Origin: Bordetella parapertussis
GTDB taxonomy: Bacteria; Pseudomonadota; Gammaproteobacteria; Burkholderiales; SG8-39
NCBI GenBank assembly: GCA_945861875.1
Contig: CAMAWC010000039.1
Span: 1-35,220, forward strand
Reading direction: 5' to 3'
DNA: 35,220 nt
A program made the translations under genes and the position numbers. The notes under the pieces were generated by a model that saw nothing but the letters and a program-made list of their open reading frames with translations, made no database searches and was not told where the DNA came from. Positions 28,736 through 35,220 of this stretch are shown here, in pieces (position 1 is the first letter of the stretch; every line of letters begins with the position of its first letter).

Positions 28736-30760
28736 CTATTTAATGACACTTTTTACGGCACTCACGACTTTTTCAGGCGTGAAACCGAAATACTTGAACA
28801 ATTCGCCGCCAGGCGCCGATTCGCCAAAGCGATCCAGGCCGATGGCCACACCGTCGAGCCCGACATATTTGTGCCAGCCTTCGGTCACGCCGGCTTCGAC
28901 CGAAACACGCGGCACGCCGCGCGGCAGCACGGCGTCGCGGTAGGCCGCATCCTGGCGGTCAAACAGGCTGGTCGAGGGCATGGAAACCACGCGCACTGCG
29001 ATACCCTCGGCGGCGAGTTTTTCCCTGGCCGCCATGGCCAACTGCAACTCGGAACCGGTGCCGATGATGACGGCGCGCGGCGCACTCGCATCGGACAGCA
29101 CGTAGCCGCCGCGGCGGATGTTGTCGATGGCCGCGGCATCACGCTGCTGGAAAGGCACGTTCTGGCGCGTGAACAGCAGGCAACTCGGACCGTCGCGCCG
29201 CTCGACGGCGGCAATCCAGGCTGCGGCGGTCTCCACCGTGTCGCAAGGCCGCCACACATCCATGCCGGGGATCAGGCGCAGGCTGGCCGCGTGCTCCACC
29301 GACTGGTGGGTCGGGCCGTCTTCGCCAAGACCGATGGAATCGTGGGTGAAGACAAAAATATTGCGAATCTTCATCAGCGCCGCCATGCGCAGCGCGTTGC
29401 GCGAATAGTCGGCAAAGGTGAGAAAAGTTCCCGCCTGCGGCAGGAAAGCGCCATGCAGGGTAAGGCCGTTGCCGATCGCCGCCATGGCGAACTCGCGCAC
29501 GCCGTAATTGATAAAGTTGCCGCCAGCCGTGTTTATCGACCCCGGGGTCACCACCACCGCACCGGGCCAGTTGGTGAATACGCTGCCGGCAAGGTCGGCC
29601 GAACCGCCGACCATCTCCGGGAGCAGCGGCGCGAGCGCGGTAATGGCGTTTTGTGACGCCTTGCGCGTGGCCAGGGTCTCGGCCTTGGCATTGGTCTGCT
29701 CCATCAACGCGGCTGCCGCGGCAGGCCAGCCGGCGGGCAACGCACCCGCAACGCGACGCTTGAACACCGCCGCCTCGGCCGGATGCGCCTTGGCGTAGGC
29801 GCGTGCCACACGCTGCCATTTTTTCTCGAGTTTGGCGCCGTTGGCCTTGGCGCTCCAACCGTCGTAGATGGCCTGCGGGATTTCAAACGGTGCATGGCTC
29901 CAGCCGATGGCGGCGCGGGTCGCGGCCACCTCGTCAACGCCGAGGGCCTCGCCGTGCGCCTTGGACGTGCCGGCACGCTTGGGCGAGCCCTTGCCTATGA
30001 CTGTCTTGCAGCAAATCAGCGTGGGACGCGTCTTTTCGCGCCTGGCTTTCTTGATTGCCGCATCGACGGCATCGACATCATGGCCGTCGACGTTGCGAAT
30101 GACCTGCCAGCCATAGGCCTCAAAACGCTTTGGCGTGTCATCGGCGAACCAGCCGGCAACCTGGCCGTCGATTGAAATGCCGTTGTCGTCGTACAAGGCG
30201 ATGAGTTTGCCCAGGGCCAGGGTACCGGCGAGCGAGCAGGCTTCGTGCGAGATGCCCTCCATCAGGCAGCCGTCGCCGACAAAACAATAGGTGAAATGAT
30301 TGACCAGGTCAAAGCCGGGCCGGTTGTATTCGGCGGCAAGCAGTTTTTCCGCCAGCGCCATGCCCACGGCGTTGGCGATGCCCTGGCCGAGCGGGCCGGT
30401 GGTGGTTTCAACGCCGGGCGTCATGCCGTATTCGGGATGGCCCGGCGTCTTGGAGTGCAGCTTGCGAAAGTTGCGCAATTCGGCCATCGGCAGGTCATAG
30501 CCGGTCAGGTGCAGCAGCGAATAGAGCAGCATCGAACCGTGGCCGTTGGACAGCACGAAACGATCGCGATCTGGCCAGGCAGGATTGGCCGGGTTGTGGC
30601 GCAAGTGGCGTTGCCACAGGGCGACGGCGATTTCGGCCATGCCCATGGGCATGCCGGGGTGGCCGGAATTGGCCGCCTGCACCGCGTCCATGGACAGGGC
30701 TCGAATGGCGTTGGCGAGGTCTTTGCCCGCAGCTCCGGGCACAACAGCAGGATGGGTCAT
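28736..30760 (-). CDS. tkt: transketolase
   Basis: Transketolase transfers two-carbon units in the pentose-phosphate pathway or Calvin cycle using thiamine diphosphate. The 674-residue product contains [20 protein letters not shown] (31-50), [20 protein letters not shown], the thiamine-diphosphate motif [59 protein letters not shown] and [10 protein letters not shown]. It is the first gene of the tkt-gap-pgk-pyk run. It is divergent from the reductase gene at 30904, sharing 143 bp of regulatory DNA. Confidence 0.97.
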   Translation of the reverse strand: MTHPAVVPGAAGKDLANAIRALSMDAVQAANSGHPGMPMGMAEIAVALWQRHLRHNPANPAWPDRDRFVLSNGHGSMLLYSLLHLTGYDLPMAELRNFRKLHSKTPGHPEYGMTPGVETTTGPLGQGIANAVGMALAEKLLAAEYNRPGFDLVNHFTYCFVGDGCLMEGISHEACSLAGTLALGKLIALYDDNGISIDGQVAGWFADDTPKRFEAYGWQVIRNVDGHDVDAVDAAIKKARREKTRPTLICCKTVIGKGSPKRAGTSKAHGEALGVDEVAATRAAIGWSHAPFEIPQAIYDGWSAKANGAKLEKKWQRVARAYAKAHPAEAAVFKRRVAGALPAGWPAAAAALMEQTNAKAETLATRKASQNAITALAPLLPEMVGGSADLAGSVFTNWPGAVVVTPGSINTAGGNFINYGVREFAMAAIGNGLTLHGAFLPQAGTFLTFADYSRNALRMAALMKIRNIFVFTHDSIGLGEDGPTHQSVEHAASLRLIPGMDVWRPCDTVETAAAWIAAVERRDGPSCLLFTRQNVPFQQRDAAAIDNIRRGGYVLSDASAPRAVIIGTGSELQLAMAAREKLAAEGIAVRVVSMPSTSLFDRQDAAYRDAVLPRGVPRVSVEAGVTEGWHKYVGLDGVAIGLDRFGESAPGGELFKYFGFTPEKVVSAVKSVIK

Positions 30761-30815
30761 GGGGGCGGCGAGGGAGTGACGGGGAAAATTATTCGTTGTG
30801 TGGTGCGGCAGAACT

Positions 30816-30821
30816 TATAAT
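30816..30821 (+). promoter_or_regulatory. -10 box in the divergent tkt/reductase promoter region
   Basis: TATAAT at 30816-30821 is a consensus -10 for the plus-strand reductase gene; TTCGTT at 30792-30797 would be a poor -35 at 18 bp. The same AT-rich ATAATTAT core could serve tkt on the other strand, but no -35 is evident for it. Confidence 0.45.
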
Positions 30822-30903
30822 TATCGGTCAAACGCGGGGCTTTGGCTATCCGGAACCCGCACCGCACCCCGCCTGCAGCGCAAACATACGCAAGGAGATC
30901 TAT

Positions 30904-31776
30904 ATGGCAAAAGTGGCATTCGTCGGACTGGGCGTCATGGGTTTTCCCATGGCCGGGCACCTGGCTGCAAAAGGCGGTCACGAAGTAACCGTATTCAACC
31001 GCACCCGCGCCAAAGCCGATGCCTGGGCGGCCAAATTCGGCGGCAAGACGGCGGCAACGCCGGCCGCGGCGGCCAAGGGCGCGCAAATCATATTTTGTTG
31101 CGTCGGCGATGATCCGGACCTGCGCGAAGTCATGCTGGGCAAGGACGGCGTGTTCAGCGGCACCGGCAAGGGCGCGATCATTGTTGATCACACCACCGCT
31201 TCGGCGAAAATTGCGCGCGAACTGTCCGCCGAAGCCGACAAGCGCGGCTTCAAGTTCCTCGACGCACCGGTTTCCGGCGGCCAGGCCGGGGCGGAAAACG
31301 GCGCACTGACGGTCATGGTCGGCGGCGACGCCGCGGCTTTCGATGCGGTCAAACCGGTGGCGATGAATTTTTCCAAGGCGGTGACGCTGATGGGCTCCTC
31401 GGGCTCGGGCCAGCTCGCCAAGATGGTCAACCAGATCTGTATCGCCGGCCTGGTGCAGGCCTTGTCCGAGGGCATCAATTTCGCGCAAAAAGCCGGGCTC
31501 GACGCCAAGCTGCTGCTCGATGTGATTTCCAAGGGGGCGGCACAGTCCTGGCAGATGGAAAACCGCGGCAAGACCATGGCCGATGACAAATTCGAGTTCG
31601 GCTTTGCCGTCGACTGGATGAGAAAGGACCTGCGCATCGCCATGGAACAGGCGAAGGAGATTGGCGCGCCGCTGCCGGTGACCGAGCAGGTAGACAAGTT
31701 CTACGCCGACGTGCAACAGCTCGGCGGCAATCGCTGGGACACCTCCAGCCTGATCCGGCGCTTCAGGAAAACCTGA
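30904..31776 (+). CDS. NAD(P)-dependent reductase of the 3-hydroxyisobutyrate dehydrogenase family
   Basis: The 290-residue protein starts MAKVAFVGLGVMGFPMAGHL, a Rossmann fold with GLGxMGxxMAxxL, then TVFNRTRAKA. Substrate motif DAPVSGGQAGAENGALTVMV (about 120-139) and the catalytic Lys173 in GSSGSGQLAKMVNQICIA are intact. The family includes 3-hydroxyisobutyrate dehydrogenase, tartronate-semialdehyde reductase and GLYR-type glyoxylate/succinic-semialdehyde reductases. The NRT after the second strand suggests NADPH preference, as in the last group. AAGGAG stands before the ATG at 30904; the open frame upstream is non-coding. Next to tkt and nudC the exact substrate is not clear. Confidence 0.9.
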   Translation: MAKVAFVGLGVMGFPMAGHLAAKGGHEVTVFNRTRAKADAWAAKFGGKTAATPAAAAKGAQIIFCCVGDDPDLREVMLGKDGVFSGTGKGAIIVDHTTASAKIARELSAEADKRGFKFLDAPVSGGQAGAENGALTVMVGGDAAAFDAVKPVAMNFSKAVTLMGSSGSGQLAKMVNQICIAGLVQALSEGINFAQKAGLDAKLLLDVISKGAAQSWQMENRGKTMADDKFEFGFAVDWMRKDLRIAMEQAKEIGAPLPVTEQVDKFYADVQQLGGNRWDTSSLIRRFRKT

Positions 31777-31802
31777 CCCGGTTCGCAGCGCGCAACCGCA
31801 TC

Positions 31803-32669
31803 ATGATGCCCTTCTCCGCACCGCAATCTTATGTGGCGGGCATTCGCGCGCCCGAGACGCTCTCGGGCGCGGTGGTGTGGTTTGTCTTTCGCGACACCGA
31901 GTTGCTGGTGGCCGACGCCGGCTTCGCCCTCCCTTCGCTACCCGAGTCGCTGGGCCTCACGCCGCTGCGCAGCCAGTACCTGGGCCTGCTGGGTGACACG
32001 CATTGTTTCTCCTGCGAGGTGCATACGGAGGCCCCGGTGCCCGCGGGCTGGGCATTCAGCGGCTTGCGCGCCTTGTTCGGCCAGATTGACGATGGACTCT
32101 TCGCCATCGCCGGAAGGGCCCTGCAAATCGTCGATTGGGACCGCACTCACCAGTATTGCGGCCGTTGCGGCACCCCGACGGTGTCGCGCAGCGACGAGCG
32201 CTCGCGACAGTGCCCGGCCTGCCGTCTCACCGTCTACCCGCGCATCGCCCCGGCGGTAATGGCGCTGATACGGCGCGGCGACCGCATACTGCTGGCGCGC
32301 TCGCCACGATTCCCCGAAGGCATGTACAGCGCGCTCGCCGGCTTTGTCGAACCGGGCGAGACGCTGGAGCAATGCCTTGCGCGCGAGGTGTTTGAAGAGG
32401 TCGGCATCAACGTAAGCAACACGCGTTATTTCGCCAGCCAGCCCTGGCCGTTCCCGCATTCACTGATGATCGCCTTTGTCGCCGACTACGAAAGCGGCGA
32501 AATCGCCATGGACGGCGTCGAGATTATCGCCGCCGAATGGTTCGATATTTCCGATTTGCCCCGACTACCCGCTAAAATAAGCATCGCTCGAAAATTAATC
32601 GATGCGGTCGTCGAAGAAATGAAACAGGAGATGTCCGCATCTCAATCGCAGAGCCGTCGCGCAGAATGA
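31803..32669 (+). CDS. nudC: NAD(+) diphosphatase (NudC)
   Basis: NudC hydrolyses NADH or NAD to nicotinamide mononucleotide and AMP, and removes NAD caps from RNA. The 288-residue protein has the zinc ribbon C119-x2-C122...C137-x2-C140 (QYCGRCGT, RQCPACR), the Nudix box from Gly180 (GFVEPGETLEQCLAREVFEE, then VGI) and the NudC-specific SQPWPFPHS at 212-220. All catalytic Glu residues of the box are present. It begins 26 bp after the reductase gene, so the two probably form an operon. Two ATGs are adjacent at the start (31803 and 31806). Confidence 0.95.
   Translation: MMPFSAPQSYVAGIRAPETLSGAVVWFVFRDTELLVADAGFALPSLPESLGLTPLRSQYLGLLGDTHCFSCEVHTEAPVPAGWAFSGLRALFGQIDDGLFAIAGRALQIVDWDRTHQYCGRCGTPTVSRSDERSRQCPACRLTVYPRIAPAVMALIRRGDRILLARSPRFPEGMYSALAGFVEPGETLEQCLAREVFEEVGINVSNTRYFASQPWPFPHSLMIAFVADYESGEIAMDGVEIIAAEWFDISDLPRLPAKISIARKLIDAVVEEMKQEMSASQSQSRRAE
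32573..32578 (+). promoter_or_regulatory. possible internal -10 box for speDE
   Basis: TAAAAT in GCTAAAATAAGCATCG lies within the end of nudC, about 150 bp before the speDE start. The form matches other -10 candidates of this window, but no -35 is clear, and coding constraint could explain it. Confidence 0.25.
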
Positions 32670-32724
32670 AAAACGCGACAAGACGCAGTAAGGTGCTCGC
32701 CATCATTACGGGGATTTATGCAAA

Positions 32725-33975
32725 TTGAAGGGTCTCCATCTTGTCGCCAACCTGTACCGCTGCCGGGGGGATGCGCGTTACCTGACTGACTCGGCGCCGC
32801 TGCGCCGGTTTTGCATCGACACCATCAACCGCGCCGGCCTCACGGTGGTTGGCGACATGTTCCACCAGTTCGACGGCGGCGGTGTCACCGGCGCGGTGGT
32901 CCTTGCCGAGTCGCACCTGGCCATCCACACCTGGCCTGAACTCCACAGCGTCACCCTGGATGTCTACGTCTGCAATTTCAGTCAGGACAACGGCATCAAG
33001 GCGCGCGCCGTGATGGATGCGTTCATGACGCTCTATGCGCCTGAGGATTACGTCAGCCACGATGTGCCGCGCGACGAACAATTCATGTACGAGTGGTTGA
33101 ACAAGGATTACGGTTTTTTCCTGCGCTCCTCCGGGCGCGTTGCCGACAGGCAGACCGAATTCCAGCACCTCGAAATCCACGACACGCCGCAGTTCGGAAA
33201 GCTTTTCCGCCTCGACGGCTGTTTCATGACATCCGAGCGTGACGAATTCCATTACCACGAGAACCTGATCCACCCGGCGCTCACCGCCCATGTCGCGCCA
33301 AAACGCATCCTGATCATCGGCGGCGGCGACGGCGGCTCGAGCGAAGAAGCGCTCAAGCATCCGTCGGTCGAGCAGGTGACCCTGGTCGAGCTCGACGCCA
33401 GGGTCGTCGAAGTCGCCAAGGAGCATCTGCAAAAAGTGCATCACGGGGTGTTCGACAACCCGAAGCTGCGTCTTGTCATCGATGACGGTCTCAAGTTCAT
33501 CGCAAAGACAACCGAGAAATACGATCTCATCGTGCTCGACCTGCCCGACCCGATCGGGCCGGCGGCGGCCTTGTGCGAAGCGGCGTTTTTCGCCGACTGC
33601 AAACGCGCGCTGGCCCCGGGCGGCGTGCTGACCCTGCACATGGGCTCGCCGGTGTCGCGGCCCGAACATGTGCGAGACATTTACCGGCGCCTTGCCGCGG
33701 AATTTGCCATCGTGCGGCCTTACGTCATGTTCGTCCCGCTGTATGGCGCCCTGTGGTCCATGGCCTCTTGCTCCGACACGCTCGATCCGGTGAAGGTGAG
33801 CGCCGAGGAGATCGACAGGCGCATTGTGCGCCGCGATCTCGCCCATTTGCAGTATTACAACGGCGCCACCCACCACGCCGTGTTTGCCCTGCCCAATTTT
33901 GTGCGCGACCTTACGGTCGGTCTGCGCAGCTCACCGACCCTGGTCGGCAAACGTCGGGCGGCCGGCGGCAAATAG
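32725..33975 (+). CDS. speDE: S-adenosylmethionine decarboxylase / spermidine synthase fusion
   Basis: A 416-residue two-domain protein. Residues of about 1-115 are a complete SpeD-type proenzyme: GLHLVANLY, then VLAESHLAIHTWPELHSVTL with the Glu62-Ser63 self-cleavage and pyruvoyl site, His68, and Cys83 in YVCNF. Residues of about 120-400 are an aminopropyltransferase: TSERDEFHYHENLIHPAL, RILIIGGGDGGSSEEALKH, VTLVELDARVVEVAKEHL, IVLDLPDPIGPAAALC. The protein could decarboxylate AdoMet and use the product to aminopropylate putrescine in one chain. The start is TTG at 32725 with GGGGA 10 bases upstream; the ATG at 32718 is out of frame. Fusions of this type have been described in a few bacteria, including Delftia. 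Confidence 0.93.
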   Translation: MKGLHLVANLYRCRGDARYLTDSAPLRRFCIDTINRAGLTVVGDMFHQFDGGGVTGAVVLAESHLAIHTWPELHSVTLDVYVCNFSQDNGIKARAVMDAFMTLYAPEDYVSHDVPRDEQFMYEWLNKDYGFFLRSSGRVADRQTEFQHLEIHDTPQFGKLFRLDGCFMTSERDEFHYHENLIHPALTAHVAPKRILIIGGGDGGSSEEALKHPSVEQVTLVELDARVVEVAKEHLQKVHHGVFDNPKLRLVIDDGLKFIAKTTEKYDLIVLDLPDPIGPAAALCEAAFFADCKRALAPGGVLTLHMGSPVSRPEHVRDIYRRLAAEFAIVRPYVMFVPLYGALWSMASCSDTLDPVKVSAEEIDRRIVRRDLAHLQYYNGATHHAVFALPNFVRDLTVGLRSSPTLVGKRRAAGGK

Positions 33976-34012
33976 CCTGCCGGCACCGGCGCCTGGTCCG
34001 GCTGCGCAACAC

Positions 34013-35220
34013 TCAGGAAAAATTGAAATCCACCTGCGGCTTGCGCCCGCCGATGATGTCCGCCAGCGCCCTGCCCGAGCCGCAGGCCATGGTCCAACCC
34101 AGCGTGCCGTGGCCTGTATTGAGGAACAAATTGGCATAGCGCGAGCGGCCGATGCACGGCAGGTTTGAGGGCGTTGCCGGACGCAGGCCCGTCCAGCGCT
34201 CAGGAGCGGCGCCGATCCCGGCACCTGGAAATAACTCGCGGGTACGCGTGACCAGCGCCTCGCAGCGCGGCGCGCTGATTTCGGTGTTGTAGCCGTTCAG
34301 TTCGGCCGTACCGGCGACGCGCAGGCGGTTGCCCAGCCGCGAAAAAACGATTTTGCGCTCGTGGTCGGTCAGGCTGACCTGCGGTGCCAGCTCGCCCTCA
34401 GCCAGGGGCAGTGTGATCGAATAGCCTTTTACCGGATAGACCGGCAGGGGCACGCCGATTGGTGCGGCAAGCAACGGCGAGTAACTGCCCAGGGAAAGCA
34501 CATAGGCGTCGGCGCTGAGTGTTTGTTGTGCGTCCCCTGTCTGCACCGTCACCCCGGCGAGTTTTTCCCGTCCCGGCAGCAGGCGCAGGACAGCCGTGTT
34601 CCATTGAAATGCCACACCGCGTGCAGCCGCCAGGCGCGCCAGTGACTGCGTGAAGGCAAGGGCATCGCCGGACTCATCCGAGGCGGTAAAGGTGCCGCCG
34701 CGGAGCAGCGACAGGTCGCGTGCGTGTCCCAATGCCGGTTCGATGGCAACGCACTCATCCGGCGTGCGCACCTGCGCGTCGAAGCCGCGCGCGCGCAGCA
34801 ACGCCGCCTCCTTGCCCGCGCGCTCGAACAGCCGCGGCTCGGTATAAAAGTGCAGGATGCCGCGGGTGTTTTGCTGGTACTCGATAGAGGTCTCCGCGCG
34901 CAGCTGCTGCAACATGGCGCGACTGTAAAGCGCAATGGCAAACGCCTGCTCGGTGTTGAAATGCGTGCGCCAGGGCAGGCATTCGCGCAGGAAACGCAGT
35001 CCCCACAACCATTGCGCCGGGTCGGCGCGCGGACGAAACAGCAATGGCGCGTCCTCGCGCCCCAGCCATTGCAGGATTTTCAGCGGTGCGGTCGGGTTGG
35101 CCCACGGCTCGGCATGGCTGACGGAGATCTGTGCGCCGTTGGCAAAACTGGTTTCCATGCCGGCCGCGCCTTGGCGGTCAATGACCGTGACTTCGTGGCC
35201 GGCTGCGGCCAGGTACCAGG
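34013..35220 (-). CDS. dadA: D-amino acid dehydrogenase, cut at the window edge
   Basis: The frame is open to the last base of the window, so about the first 15 residues (the GxGxxG start) are missing. Visible motifs are WYLAAAGHEVTVIDRQGAAG, METSFANGAQISVSHAEPWA, the FAD/substrate-domain TDHERKIVFSRLGNRLRVAG and the C-terminal PERWTGLRPATPSNLPCIGR, NLFLNTGHGTLGWTMACGSG. DadA is a flavin-dependent, membrane-associated enzyme oxidising D-amino acids to 2-oxo acids. The ATG at 35158 is internal and not the start. It is convergent with speDE, with only 37 bp between the stops. Confidence 0.94.
   Translation of the reverse strand, partial: WYLAAAGHEVTVIDRQGAAGMETSFANGAQISVSHAEPWANPTAPLKILQWLGREDAPLLFRPRADPAQWLWGLRFLRECLPWRTHFNTEQAFAIALYSRAMLQQLRAETSIEYQQNTRGILHFYTEPRLFERAGKEAALLRARGFDAQVRTPDECVAIEPALGHARDLSLLRGGTFTASDESGDALAFTQSLARLAAARGVAFQWNTAVLRLLPGREKLAGVTVQTGDAQQTLSADAYVLSLGSYSPLLAAPIGVPLPVYPVKGYSITLPLAEGELAPQVSLTDHERKIVFSRLGNRLRVAGTAELNGYNTEISAPRCEALVTRTRELFPGAGIGAAPERWTGLRPATPSNLPCIGRSRYANLFLNTGHGTLGWTMACGSGRALADIIGGRKPQVDFNFS

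Overview
The window looks like chromosomal DNA of a GC-rich betaproteobacterium, most likely Burkholderiales or a close relative. The reasons are the tkt-gap-pgk-pyk-fba-purE-purC-sua5 gene order, a TctCBA transporter with a Bug-type binding protein, a SpeD-SpeE fusion, SapC, NudC and DadA. Several genes are preceded by TAAAAT-type -10 sequences, and dRS3-like repeats (ATTCCC-N8-GGGAAT) are scattered through the window. The species cannot be named from the sequence alone.

Layout. 1-146: right end of an IS1595-like insertion sequence. 285-2635: PhnD-like binding protein, a 44-residue acidic micro-ORF, an orphan tatA and a VapBC pair. 2736-7950 (minus): a four-gene cluster, fdrA(allF)-arcC(allK)-DUF2877(allH)-DUF1116(allG), which matches oxamate carbamoyltransferase plus carbamate kinase; two mobile palindromic repeats sit between its genes. 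8187-12180: an accessory block between tRNA-Ser(UGA) and tRNA-Ala(CGC). It holds a second VapBC, mqsR/mqsA remnants, a small Cys-containing protein, a Fic protein, a TumE/TumA pair and a frameshifted integrase fragment beside the tRNA-Ala 3' end, so it reads as a decayed genomic island.

12285-13510: SapC and a small secreted antigen-like protein. 13689-30760 (minus): the conserved central-carbon/purine block tkt, gap, pgk, pyk, fba, purE, purC, sua5, interrupted between pyk and fba by a seven-gene operon tctC-tctB-tctA-DUF993-cupin-tetR-flavin oxidoreductase. That operon has one obvious palindromic operator in front of tctC, and probably imports and breaks down an unidentified organic acid. 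30904-33975 (plus): a 3-hydroxyisobutyrate-dehydrogenase-family reductase, nudC and the speD-speE fusion. The right edge holds most of dadA.

The least ordinary signal is recurrent local duplication at gene ends. The first 43 bp of fba, the first 20-21 bp of arcC and codons 7-15 of fic each recur just upstream of their own gene, in two cases creating a small upstream ORF. A 23-bp tandem duplication has frameshifted the TumE toxin; removing one unit restores a natural C-terminus whose stop overlaps the antitoxin start by 4 bp. A second palindromic repeat family occurs twice inside the allH coding sequence.
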